In this document: positions 35,366-47,300 of the stretch, one piece after another
Layout of the letters: the number at the start of each line of letters is the position of its first letter
Position numbering within the stretch: position 1 is the first letter of the stretch
Assembly: GCF_026151205.1 (NCBI RefSeq)
Contig: NC_087073.1
Span: forward strand, 1,880,501-1,944,500
Reading direction: 5' to 3'
Origin: Bolinopsis microptera
Lineage: Eukaryota > Ctenophora > Tentaculata > Lobata > Bolinopsidae
Length of the DNA: 64,000 nt
Notes under the pieces: model-generated
Seen by the model: the letters and a program-made list of their open reading frames with translations, nothing else
Databases searched by the model: none
What the model was told of the DNA's origin: nothing
Position numbers and translations under genes: made by a program

Positions 35366-38300
35366 TTAAAAACAAAATTTAAGGATCTTTCTTTTTTTTG
35401 GGCGCTTAGCCTTCTTCGAGCTCCGCCTTTCAGGTTGTTTTGAGTCCTTTGTAGCATCTCCTTGAATCGGAGGAGTCACCAAATCTATTATTGTATCGTT
35501 CTTACCAGCAAGTTCTGATATCTTGATCTTTATATCAGACATATTCTGCACGTGCTCCATCTGCACGTGCTCCATCTGCACGTGCTCCATCTGCACGTGC
35601 TCCATCTGCACGTGCTCCATCTGCACCTGATCCAGCTTCTCCGATTTCAAAAGTTCAAGAACTTGTCTCGGACTTTTTCGCCATCTAATCTCTACTTTCT
35701 CTTTTTGATTCAAAAGCTGGTTTTGATCCAAAGCTGGTTTGCAGAAAGGCTCATCGGTAAAAACTGTACAAGGCTTTTGGGATGAAACAGTTTCGCTGCA
35801 GCTGTCTTGGTCTGTCCTTTCGGTGAGTAACTGCTCAATCTCATTCATGGTTGATGTTGAGGCGTCATCTGACAAATGTTCGTCCTGGGGCGATTTTGAA
35901 GCTAGGTTTAGTAAAGGGACATCCAATGAAAAATCTTCTGAATTTACATCAGACATCTCTGCAAGGTAATTTTCAAAGTATTCGTCGTTCTTAACAATGT
36001 CGTCAAATGTTTGTTTTACACTCAAAGACAGACGCTTTGCGATGACGGATACATTGGTGCGTGGATCAAATTCAATATCTACTTTATTCATTTCTATTCG
36101 TTTCTTCAAGGCTTCTTGACGGTCATATCTAGATATCGAGTCATTTAAATCATCAGGTGGTGCTAACATCGATTTTACAGTTTTTATCGCAATATCGGAT
36201 TCTTGAAATGAAAATGTGCTAAAAGTATAGCAAGGAGTCTCGTTCATGTGCTCATCTTTCGACAGCTGCTTCTTTATGGAATCATCAGACTTAGGCTTTC
36301 CAACGTCCTGATCATTGTCAACGTTTTCTTGATGGTCATGTCTCGATGCCAAGTAGTTCAAACCCTCTGGTGATTCCGATATTAACTCTGAATGAGGAGG
36401 TAAATCGGCATAAGATTCGGTTTCGGGGATTAATATTTTGAAAGGCTGGGCTGCGGGGTGACTCCCATCTAGTGCCGAGCATGACATTTTGAGCTGACTC
36501 TTCTTATCCTTATGATCAAGTAATGAAATTTGATTGCTTTCTACAATCCCAATATTAAGACTTTCTAAATCTGTAGCATGATTAGATTCGACAGCTGTAG
36601 CGGTGATGGCAACGCTGCCACATTCATTACAACTACTTGTATCAAATTCATGAAGTGACTCACGGTGTGTTCTCGCATTGGGATCTTGGGGTGGTACTGG
36701 TAAATGAGATGACTGATTGTCAAAACTTGAAGACGGCACTAAGTCACCTGTTTCATTCAGTTCTTTTGGTTCAAACTTTCTAAAGACTCCCGATATGCTA
36801 TTACGTACATCACAATAGTTATCTTTAACCCTATCAATTTCTTGAACTACGGGCTCGTTTTCTCTATCTATGACTTTACACGCGAAATTTTCGGTGTCAA
36901 CTTTTCTATTTGTTGCAACACCTTCCAACAGTTCGTCATCCAATAAAATGATAATATCTGAGCTCGACTTCTGGTAGTCTTTAACACTGAGATCATTGCA
37001 TTTGCATGACGTGTTAATGTTATTTCTCAAATTAGCTCTATCAGTAGACGGGCTTTGCAGACTGCCTTTAACTAAGTCCTGTCGTTCTGCTGAATCAGTC
37101 TTGACAGTAAGAAAATCAGGAAATGCTGATATGCGTGAAATTGTATCACGGTTTTTGGAGGTTGATGCGAGGTCGCCAGCTTCCTGCTCTCCTTTTGGGT
37201 CTGTCGAGTCAGTACTCTTCTGGAAGAGCTTGGATATCTTACTACGTACATCAAGATAGCTCTTCTTTACGACAGGAGGATTGTAATCAATTTCCCGGAT
37301 GACAGGCTCATTTTCAGCGTTATCAGCCATGTGTTTTCTCAGACCCATCATGTCAAGATACGGGTTTATGTCCCGGCCAGCGGTAGAATACGTCCGTTCC
37401 AATGATTCTGGACTGAAAGCATTATTAGATACTTGGGTGTCGACGTTACAAACACTAGGCTCAGTTTCGTTGACACTTTCACATTGTATTGCCTGTTGAC
37501 TCTCCAAGCCAAGAGTTACTATTTTACCTAAAGCGGATGTCGCAACTCTTTCTGCAAAATATTCTATTTCAGCATCAGATGATTCCATATCGAATTTAAC
37601 ATCATGATTATTCTCCATTTGTGAAGCAGCAGCCTTTTGTTCGATTTGATTGACCAGTGTTTGAATCATTCTGAATTGGGCAATTTTATCAAGAATATCC
37701 TTATCTTTCCCCAATAAATGAAGTTCGCTTTTTGTGATTTCATACTTCTCTTTGAAAGCATCCTTTGATATGTCTAAAGAATTCAAATCTTGCAACAAAT
37801 TCTCATAGTCAGCAATGACGTTACCAACAGATAAAGATTTCAAATCAAGCATTTCAGGAGGTACAGTGATCGTATATGAATCTGATTCTTGTGATGATCC
37901 TGATTCAATCTCAGGCATAATATCTGTAGAAGAAGTGGAAGATTCAGGTTTGTCTCTAGTTTGAGCGTCAATATGAAATCTTCTTTGCAATCTTTTCTCT
38001 GCCATAGCTTTCTCTTCGATACTTTCCAAGACTCTCTCAATTTCGATGAACTCTTTGATATCATCGTCTGCATTGTCATCACGCAACAATTGCTGATAAT
38101 CTCTAACAGTCTGCAAATCCTCCGATAAACTTTTTAGCTCTTCATCAACATTTGCCATGATTTTCAGGTAATCGATATTTATGACAGTAGTTTGTAGAGT
38201 GGCAGTTTGGGATCTGGGAATGTCAATCCAAGGTTCTTTTACAGATGTCAAGACTTCCGATTCACTGTGACACTTTCGACCATTGTTGGAGTCTTTTTTA

Positions 38301-39211
38301 AGATCTTGTTTGATTAACTGAAGGTTAGAACCTGCATTCATGGATCCATTATCATCGTCTTTAAGAGAGCTCGCCACGCTTGGCAAACTTTCACTGGTTG
38401 CCACCGAAATATTGCCGGATAATTGTATATCAAGCGAATTTTTGCTAGTCCTAACTTTGGCCATTTCATCTTTTTGAGTTGGTTCATCTTTTTTGTTGCC
38501 TTGGCATTTTACTTGGAGACTGACTTTACTAGGAATCTTACCAATATTTTCCTCCAATGTATTTTCACTATTAAACTCAAAATTACTCTCACCGAAGCCA
38601 GATAGTGACGGCAAAGTAAGCGACTCAACGTCAGGTAACAGGTGTGAATTGGATGTCGCTTTTTGAAATCGGTCTTCTTCATACGATACCGCTGAGTACT
38701 GTGGTAAATTTGTATTATCGCTGATCTTGATGCTGCCAAAGCTAATATCACTAATACCAACCTCTTGGAGATTAACATTACGACGAATCTTATCAATCTT
38801 TTCCTCCGATATATTTCCACTATTCTGATTTTCGGTAAACTCAAAATTACTCTCACCGAAGCCTGATAGTGGATGCAAAGTAAGCGACTCAACGTCAGGT
38901 AACAGGTGTAAATTTGATGTTGATGTTTGAGATCGGTCGTCTTCATATGATACCACTGAGTACTGTGATACATATTTGTTGTCGCCGACCTTGACGCTAC
39001 CGAAGCTAATATCACTCATGCCAACATCCAATGTTGTAATCGAATCAGTCATTGCATATCGTAAACTTATTTCTTTTTCAGAAACATCACACTCTAGGTT
39101 TCGAATTGGAGTTACTGCAGATGGTGTTCCTACGTTCATCTCATCTTTGAATATAGTTTTATCGGTACTTTGAACATTTCCAAACTGTATAATGTCTATT
39201 ATAGCCCACAC
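35366..39211 (-). CDS. Tail-gene copy 2: 1,281-codon disordered protein, no membrane segment
   Basis: An uninterrupted ORF parallel to the C-terminal third of the giant tail gene. The frame opens after TAA with GTG; the first ATG is 25 codons in (MNVGTPSAVTP). Modules in order: two ISDISFGS/YSVVSYEDDR units with repeated LLPDVESLTLHPLSGFGESN, a helical stretch (FIEIERVLESIEEKAMAEKR), QFRMIQTLVNQIEQKAA, ERTYSTAGRDINPYLDMMGL with KHMADNAENEPVIREID, FSLDVPLLNLASKSPQDEHL, five QMEHV pentapeptides and a Lys/Arg-rich end. Composition is Ser/Asp/Glu-rich with no fold I recognise. The Cys motif that ends copies 1 and 3 is lost: an A run (35368-35372 on the plus strand) longer by two bases brings an early stop. 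It could be a truncated gene, a lost terminal exon or an expressed paralogue. Confidence 0.6.
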   Translation of the reverse strand: MWAIIDIIQFGNVQSTDKTIFKDEMNVGTPSAVTPIRNLECDVSEKEISLRYAMTDSITTLDVGMSDISFGSVKVGDNKYVSQYSVVSYEDDRSQTSTSNLHLLPDVESLTLHPLSGFGESNFEFTENQNSGNISEEKIDKIRRNVNLQEVGISDISFGSIKISDNTNLPQYSAVSYEEDRFQKATSNSHLLPDVESLTLPSLSGFGESNFEFNSENTLEENIGKIPSKVSLQVKCQGNKKDEPTQKDEMAKVRTSKNSLDIQLSGNISVATSESLPSVASSLKDDDNGSMNAGSNLQLIKQDLKKDSNNGRKCHSESEVLTSVKEPWIDIPRSQTATLQTTVINIDYLKIMANVDEELKSLSEDLQTVRDYQQLLRDDNADDDIKEFIEIERVLESIEEKAMAEKRLQRRFHIDAQTRDKPESSTSSTDIMPEIESGSSQESDSYTITVPPEMLDLKSLSVGNVIADYENLLQDLNSLDISKDAFKEKYEITKSELHLLGKDKDILDKIAQFRMIQTLVNQIEQKAAASQMENNHDVKFDMESSDAEIEYFAERVATSALGKIVTLGLESQQAIQCESVNETEPSVCNVDTQVSNNAFSPESLERTYSTAGRDINPYLDMMGLRKHMADNAENEPVIREIDYNPPVVKKSYLDVRSKISKLFQKSTDSTDPKGEQEAGDLASTSKNRDTISRISAFPDFLTVKTDSAERQDLVKGSLQSPSTDRANLRNNINTSCKCNDLSVKDYQKSSSDIIILLDDELLEGVATNRKVDTENFACKVIDRENEPVVQEIDRVKDNYCDVRNSISGVFRKFEPKELNETGDLVPSSSFDNQSSHLPVPPQDPNARTHRESLHEFDTSSCNECGSVAITATAVESNHATDLESLNIGIVESNQISLLDHKDKKSQLKMSCSALDGSHPAAQPFKILIPETESYADLPPHSELISESPEGLNYLASRHDHQENVDNDQDVGKPKSDDSIKKQLSKDEHMNETPCYTFSTFSFQESDIAIKTVKSMLAPPDDLNDSISRYDRQEALKKRIEMNKVDIEFDPRTNVSVIAKRLSLSVKQTFDDIVKNDEYFENYLAEMSDVNSEDFSLDVPLLNLASKSPQDEHLSDDASTSTMNEIEQLLTERTDQDSCSETVSSQKPCTVFTDEPFCKPALDQNQLLNQKEKVEIRWRKSPRQVLELLKSEKLDQVQMEHVQMEHVQMEHVQMEHVQMEHVQNMSDIKIKISELAGKNDTIIDLVTPPIQGDATKDSKQPERRSSKKAKRPKKRKILKFCF
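35549..35625 (-). repeat. 15-bp coding repeat (QMEHV, five copies)
   Basis: Five perfect copies of GCACGTGCTCCATCT in plus orientation encode QMEHV. Each includes an E-box CACGTG. Copies 1 and 3 lack the array, so it arose within copy 2. Confidence 0.95.
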
Positions 39212-39324
39212 GTTGACTTATCTGCTGCAGAGTTGTATCATTACCACTAATCTGCCTGAGGAGAGTAACATTAGAAATGGCTGTAGCGTAGTGGTGTCCG
39301 ACAGCAGTTATTGTTTAAACTCTC

Positions 39325-39328
<4 letters not shown>

Positions 39329-39364
<36 letters not shown>

Positions 39365-40366
39365 AAGTGGATATTTGTAGATATTTGTAGATTAATGTAG
39401 AATGGATAATCCACGAAAAAAGTGGATGACATTTTACAAATTTATACATTTATCTCCAAAAATTCAGTAGAATTTCTGGGCACATATTTGAGATTACATT
39501 TTTTGTAGATAAATGTAGATATTTGTAGATTATTTTCAATGGATAATTCACGAAAATTCTACAAATTCTACAAATTTATACATTTATCTCCAAAAATTCA
39601 GTAGAATTTCTGGGCACATATTTGATATATATACATTTTTTGGTAATCTTGTTTTGCTCTTATGAGTGGGTCAATCATTTATTTTTAATTGTGCTAAAAG
39701 AAAGATGGCTAAAAGAAAGATGTAAAGACTATGTGGACCGTCAATTGTGGCAGTCGGTTCTAATAAAACGTGAAAACCCAGAAATAAATACTCAATTGTC
39801 TGAGTCCGTAAATGAAGGTGATTGGATAAAATATACTTGGAAGTTAATGTAATATTGAACTTACAAACCCAAATAATTTTTGATTACTTAGTTTTATGAA
39901 GGAGCTATCTTGGTAAAATGTTTGTAGTACTATGAGGAATTGTTTACGGCTTGTTGCGGTGTGGTTTCTTTTAGCCGTTATATTTTATGTTTCTTTTGGA
40001 AAAATTTGTGATCGTTGTTGTGTTTTAAGATGTTATTTGTTGTTGTTATATTTCGTAGTATTAATAGATTATTTTAACATTGTATTTTTGCAGCTATGTA
40101 AGTTTTCAGTACGTCCTGTTTATGACAAAGGCATGTAGCCGAAACGTCGACAAAGAATTATGTTTTAACACACTGAGTGGAGACTCTCATTTCGTCAACT
40201 ACAATTAAAAATATATACATTTTTTGTAGATAAATGTAGATAAATGTAGATATTTGTAGATTATTGTAGATTATTGTAGATTATTGTAGATTATTGTAAT
40301 GGATAATTCACGAAAAAAGTGGATGACATTATCCAAATATCTACAAATATCCACTTGGCCCCCCCC
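39329..40366. mobile_element. 1.04-kb TIR element with G-run termini and target duplication
   Basis: The left end is a run of 34 G, then CCAAGTGGATATTTGTAGAT; the right end is ATCTACAAATATCCACTTGG followed by a C run. Flanks are CTCTCTTTA on the left and CTCTCTTA on the right, an 8-9-bp target duplication. The homologous flank of copy 1 (34545-34620) has the joined sequence without the insert. The interior has many TGTAGATA units, a repeated block (TTTATACATTTATCTCCAAA at 39440 and 39568) and two short unrecognised ORFs. A cut-and-paste DNA transposon, hAT-like or Mutator-like by duplication size. Confidence 0.85.
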
Positions 40367-40529
40367 CTCTCTTACTCGGAGAGAGAAAGAGGTTTGAGCT
40401 AGAAAAAAGAAGTTAAGTGACAAATGCTTTGCTGCACAAAGTTTTTATCATGTACGTTATGATGCTTTCAAATATTAATCATTGGAAACGAATCAAAATC
40501 AAAATGTTCGCTAATTATTCGAGTTTATT

Positions 40530-40740
40530 TTATAATATTACACAATATAGTGTGTAATATATAGTGGCGCAATATATATAACACACTATATTGTATCATG
40601 CGCACGTATCACATTACACATCTTACACGAGCCACCGTCATGTCAATAGTTATAAAAAATAATACCTTCGCTTCTTCGGGAAGCTGTCGGGAATTATCAC
40701 GCGTAGCCCTCAAAAGCGAAGGTACTATTGTATTATAATT
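40530..40740. mobile_element. Two tiny inverted-repeat elements
   Basis: 40549-40602 is a hairpin (ACAATATAGTGTGT pairs with ACACACTATATTGT). 40663-40724 has the ends TACCTTCGCTT and AAGCGAAGGTA, 62 bp in all. Neither is present in the parallel flank of copy 1, so both inserted after the duplication. Confidence 0.65.
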
Positions 40741-40779
40741 GCTGTACTCTGTAAAGTTTGAAAAGTATTTAATTTAAAA

Positions 40780-41351
40780 AAGTAAAAAGTACTCACAAGT
40801 ACAGTATAAATCAGTTGAAAGCTGTTTAGATGTAGTCACTACAGTTTAAGAATGTCCACTTGGTCAGCGTTACATCCTGTAGTCAAGAATGTCGGCTCGA
40901 TTAAAGCTTTCATTAAGTTGGGCAAGAAAATTCCACAGAATATAGAAAATAGCAGTTAAAATGTAAGATGAACCTTAACTTAAGTAAAATAGAATGTTTT
41001 AATCTGATATTCCATATCAACAGTGCAGATTTTTGGGTTTTAAGTAACACTTATCATAGATTGAAAAATCAAACAAGCAAATATTCAGTTAAAAATTAAT
41101 GTATACATTTGCAGTGTACTTATTATTTATACGTTATAACGTAATTTGTGCAAAAAATCAAAACAATACAAAAACATAAACATCTGACAAAATACGATAT
41201 ATTGGAAACCTCCTCTGATCGAGGTACCAATTTCAGGAAATTCATTTGTAAAACAATTGTGCAGAAAAATATAACAAAAACAATTTGAAAGATATCTCAT
41301 AAATTAAAAGATTAAACAATAATCTGCTCTTTTGAACTCCACACAGCTTCA
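40780..41351. repeat. 3' flank of the giant gene, shared with copies 1 and 2
   Basis: ACTCACAAGTACAG, AAGAATGTCCACTTGGTCAGC, ATTAAGTTGGGCAAGAAAAT and the stretch up to the stop codon run parallel to 34690-35365 and in part to 33560-33990. This defines the duplication unit as tail plus about 0.6-0.8 kb of flank. Confidence 0.8.
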
Positions 41352-44300
41352 TCACCAAGACTCCGTGCTAGAAGGTGAAACTGTCTTACAGCTTTTGCAA
41401 TTTAAACAGTATTTAAGGGTGTTTCTTTTTCTTGAGCCGTTCTTCAAGCTCTTCTTTTCACGGTTTTCACGATGTCTAATCTCTTCTTTTTCTTTGTGTT
41501 GCAGTTCGAAGAAATGTTCATCGCTAAAAACTCCACAAGCCTCTTGACATGAAACAGTTTCGCTGTCTTGGTCTGTCCTTTCGGTGAGTAACTGCTCAAT
41601 CTCATTCATGGTTGAGGTTGAGGCGTCATCTGACAAATGTTCGTCCTGGGGCGATTTTGAGGCTAGGTTTAGCAAAGGGACATCCAATGAAAAATCTTCT
41701 GAATTTGCATCAGACATCTCTGTAAGACAATTTTCTAAGTTTTCGTCGCTGTCGACAATTTCGTCAAATGTTTGTTTCAGACTCGATGACAGCCGCTTTG
41801 CGATGACGGATACATCGCTGTGTGGATCAAATTCAGCGTCTATCTTTCTCATTTCTATTCCAGAGCTGGTACTTTGACTCTTCACGGCTTCTTGATGGTC
41901 ATGTATAGATTCCAAGTCATTCAAATCACCCAGTGATACCGTCATTAACTGTAAGCAAGGAGACAAATCAACATGGGATTCGACAACGGATATGTTTACA
42001 GGCTGGGCTGCAGGATAATCCACCTCTAGTTCCGAGCATGACATTTTGACCTGACTCGTCTTCCCTTTAGGATCTAGTAATGAAGTTTGATTCCTTTCTA
42101 TAATGCTAATAAGACTTTCTAAGTTTATGAATTCTTCAGATTCGGCAGTAGCGGTGATGGCAACGCTGCCACATTCATCACAACTACTTGTATCAAATTC
42201 ATAAAGCGATTCACAGTTTTCTTTCGCATCGAGATATTTGGGTGGTACTGGTAAACAAGAAGACTGGATGTTAAAACTGGAAGATGATACCAGGTCACCT
42301 GTTTCAAGGTGCATATTTTGTTTCGGGTAATCATTCTGCTCTTTCATTTCAAAATTTCTGCATCCCAGATTTTTAGAGACAACTTTTCTATCTGTTGCAA
42401 CATCTTTTAGCGGTTCTCCGTCCAATGAAAATGATAATATCTGAGCTCGACTTCTTGTAGTCAGTACCACTCAGATCATCACAAGTGTTAATGTTATCTC
42501 TTGAATTAGATCTATTGCATGGGCTTTGACTGCCTTTAACTAAGTCCTGTCGTTCTGCTGAATCAGTCTTGACAGTAAGAAAATCAGGAAATGCTGATAA
42601 GTGTAAAATTGTATCACAATTTTTTGAGGTTGATGCGAGGTCGCCAGCTTTCTGCTCTCCATTTGGGTCTGTCGAGTCAGTACTCTTCTGGAAGAGCTTG
42701 GATATCTTACTACGTACATCAAGATAGCTCTTCTTTATGACGGGAGGGTTGTAATCAATTTCCCGGATGACAGGCTCATTTTCAGCGTTATCAGCCATGT
42801 GTTTTCTTAAACCCATCATGTCAAGATACGGGTTTATGTCCCGGCCAGCGGTAGAATACGTCCGTTCCAATGATTCTGGACTGAAAGCATTATTAGATAC
42901 TTGGGTGTCGACGTTACAAACACTAGGCTCAGTTTCGTTGACACTATCGCATTTTACTGACTGCTCAGGAGAGTCTAAACTTCCTGAAGAAGTCCTCGCT
43001 ATTTTTGCTGCCCTTTTTAATTGTCTCCATATAGACGAAGGTTTCGGCTCGATATCAGTAAGAGATTCGACAGATTCAAATTTCATCTTAGACTTGGATT
43101 GCTTCTTCTTTTTTCGTTTTTCCGGACTTCTCTTTGCTACCCTCCTAAATTGTTCCCACAAAGATCGGTGTCGGGTATTCGGTGAAGCCTCCTCCCAATT
43201 GCCAGCAGCGATATAATACCGGTTTAAGAATGTTCTCATCTCTCCCTTGGACACGTCGTAAAGCTTATTGAATTCATCGTCCGATAAGGCGGGAGAATTC
43301 AAATGAATGAACATCTGCTCGTACATATCAACAGCATTGCGAGGTGGATCACTTTCTTCTGATCCTTTCGACCAGGCATCCCAGAGTAATCTATCAGAAT
43401 TTACTTCCAACGAATGTCCTCCAATATCTGATTCTGACATTGGATCTTTGGAACCCTTCTCTTTTGTAAAATGAACAGGTTCACTCCTTTCCAAACCAAG
43501 TGTTACTATTTTACCTAAAGCGGATGTAGCAACTCTTGCAGCAATAGATTTCATTTCAATATTAGATAAGGTCAAATTGAATTTAAGATCTGGCCTGTTA
43601 TCCATTTGTGAAGCAGCGGCTTTTGTTCGATTTGATTGACCAGTGTTTGGATCATTCTGAATTGGGCAATTTTATCAAGAATATCCTTATCTTTCCCCAA
43701 CGAATGGAGTTCGCTTTTTGTGATTTCATACTTCTCTCTGAAAGCTTCATTCGATATGTCCGAAGAGTTTAAATCTTGCAACAAATTCTCATAGTCAGCA
43801 ATGACGTCCCCAACAGACAAAGATTTCAAATCAAGCATTTCAGGAGGTACAGTGATCGTATATGATCCTGATTCTTGTGATGATCCTGATTCAATCTCAG
43901 GCATCATATCTGTAGAAGAAGTGGAAGATTCAGGTTTGTCTCTAGTTTGAGCGTCAATATGAAATCTTCTTTGCAATCTTTTCTCTGCCAGAGCCTTCTC
44001 TTCGATACTTTCTAAGACTCTCTCAATTTCGATGAACTCTTTGATATCATCTCCCGCATTTTGATCACAAAGCAACTGTTCATACTCTCTAACAGTTTGC
44101 AAATCCTCCGATACGCTGCTAAGTCCTTCGTCAACATTTGCCATGAATTTTAAGTACTCAATATCGAAAACAGAGGTTTGTAAAGTCATTGTTTGAGATC
44201 TAGGAATGTTGAGCCAAGATTCTTCGACAGATTTCAAAATTGTCGATTCCCTGTGACATTCTCGACCGTTATCGGAGTCATGATCGCCGTAAATCATATC

Positions 44301-47300
44301 TTGTTTACTGATTGACTGCATGGTAGAATCTACAGTTGCCTCTCTATTATCGTCGTCTTCAAGAGAACTCTCTATACTTAGTAAACTTTGACTGGTTTCC
44401 ACCAATGTGGTATCGGATAATTGGATATCAAGCGAATCTTTGCTAGTTTCAACTTTGATATTAGCATAGAGATCGGGACCAAAATAATTGATTACGGCTA
44501 TTTCATCATTTTGAGTCAGTGAATTTTACTGTTACTCTGACACCTTTCATTGATGCTAACTTTACTACGAATCTTATCAATCTTTTCCTCCAACATCTCT
44601 TGTCCCGTAATACCAGTTGAGTCTGTTATTTTACGAAAAACCCCAGAATTATTATTGCGGATGTCTTTGTAACTCTTTTTGATGATTGGAGGATTGTTAT
44701 TCATTTCCCGATCGTAGTCAGAGTTATTAGCCATGCGTTTTTTCAGACCCACGATATCAAGGTACAGATTATTGTCCCGGCCGGCGGTAGAGTATGTCCG
44801 TTCAATAGGCTCTTCAGTATCAGTTGTCCACTGACAGGAACTGTCAACCATTCTAGAATCGCAAACTTGAGTACTCATATTATGACAATTATGATCAGGC
44901 TCAGCTTGATTGCGATGGTCAGAAATTTCTGAGGCACCTCTGATTTTATTTAGGACGTCTTTATAACTCTCACTGATAATCGGATGATTGTAATCAACTT
45001 TCCGGATGGCTGTTTGTTTTAAAATTCGTTCGTTTTCATAAATATCAGAATCTAGATTTGGAGTTTGAGTTATTGCAGATGTTTCTTCGTCCTGATCAAC
45101 TACTTCTTTTTTAACAGACACACAGCTTGGGTCTACAGATATGCTTTCAAAACTGAAGTTACTAATGTCTAGTTCTACATCTTTCATTGTCTTCTCATTT
45201 TTAAATGGATGGTATCGTAGTTTATTTGTTCTCTTCGAATCAGGAGCAGTAGATCCTGATACGTGTTTGCCACTTTGAGAACTACCAAAACTAATAGCAC
45301 TCATACTCATTTCAATGCCCATCCTAAGCTCATCAGTTTCAGAAGCACAACTTCTCCAACCAAAGTTCCTATTCGAACTTGGATCTGATTCGGGAGAACA
45401 TCCTGAAAATGTTCCTTTTTCGTGTTCTTCCAAATCAAAGTTTTCAGTTACTGAGTCTATTCCACTGAAACAATTATTCCTATCATCACTGTCTCTCCGC
45501 CGCACTGAACTCGTATCAGTTTCGACTAAATTCCAACTGGAGGGGCGTTCACACATTCCTCTTTCTTCGCTGGTTCCATTCTCGATTTCTTTTGATGTCT
45601 GTGTGACGCAAGTGTCTTCTTCTTGTTGCTCAGAATCTGCTGACGTAATGTTAATCTGGCCACTTCTGCTCGGAGCCAATACCAGTTCTCCCACTTCACA
45701 CTGTACATGCTCCTGTCCGGAGTCTGCTTCTATACGGAAAACTCCAGAAATCTTGTTGCGGACGTATTTGTAACTCCTTTTGATGATTGGAGGATTGTTA
45801 TCAATTTCCCGGATCACAGACTCGTTTTCAGCGTTTTCAGCCATGTGTTTTCCCCCACCCATTATATCAGGGTTCGGATTATTGTCCCGGCCGGCGGTAG
45901 AATATGTCCGTTCAATAGGCTCTTCAGTATCAGTTGTCCACTGACAGGAACTATCAACCATTCTAGAATTGGAGACTTGAGTGCTTATATGACAATGATC
46001 AGGCTCAGCTTGATTGCAAAGGTCAGAAATTTCTGAGGCATTTCTAATTTTATTTAGGACGTCTTTATAACTCACACTGATAATCGGAGGATTGTAATCA
46101 ACTTCCTGGATCAGAGGCTTGTCAATAACACCAACCTCTAACGTTGAAATTATATCGCAGACTGTTTGTTTTTCAATTCTTTCTGTTTCATAAATTTCAG
46201 AATCTAGATTTTGAACATTTTCAAATCTCACTGCTTTTTCGTCCTGATCACCTACTTCCCTGTTAACAGACACACAGCTTGGGTCTGCAGATATGCTTTC
46301 AAAACTGAAGTTACTAATGTTTAGTTCTACGTCTTCCATTGTCTTCTCGTTTTCAAATGGATGGTATCGTAGTTTATTTGTTCTCTTCGAATCAGGAGCA
46401 GTAGATCCTGATACGTGTTTGCCACTTTGAGAACTACCAAAACTAATAGCACTCATACTCATTTCAATACCCATTTTAACCTCATCAGTGTCAGAAGCGT
46501 AACTTCTCCAATTGACGATCCTATTCGAACTTGGATCTGATTCGGGGGAACATCCCGAAAATTCATCACTGTCTCTCTGCTGCTCTGAACTCATATAATC
46601 ACTTCTATAGGCATCATCAGTTTCTACTAAATTTATGCTGGAGGGGGGTTCTGGAAACTTATAATCGCTACTACAATTTATGTCACTCACTCCTCTTTTT
46701 TCACTGATTCCATTCTCGTCTTCTTTCGACTTCTGAGCTATGCAAGTGTCGTCTAAGGTTTTCTCAGAATCTGCTGACGTAATGATAATCTGGCAGGATG
46801 ACACGGTGCCACTGCAACTAGGAGCCGAAACCAGTTCCCCTGCTTCAAACTGTATATGCTCCTTTCCCGCAATACCATTCGAGTTTGCATTTTTACGGAA
46901 AACTCCAGAAATATTATTGCGGACATTCATATAACTCTTTTTGATGATTGGAGGATTGTTATCAATTTCCCGGATGACAGGCTCATTTTCAGCGTTATCA
47001 GCCATGTGTTTTCTTAAACCCATCATGTCAAGATACGGGTTTATGTCCCGGCCAGCGGTAGAGTACGTCCGTTCAATAGGCTCTTTAGCTTCAGTTGTCC
47101 ACTGACAGGAACTATCAACTAATCTAGAATTGGAGACTTGAGTACTTATGTTCCGATGATCAGTCTCAGCCTGATTGCAATGGTCAGCAGTGTCCTGTGA
47201 TTCAGTTCCAACGCAGATAGATCTATTTCTAACAGGCCTTTCAGATAGTTGGCTTTCTGGTTCATTCCTCATATCTTGTATTGATTTTCCTATCAGGGTG

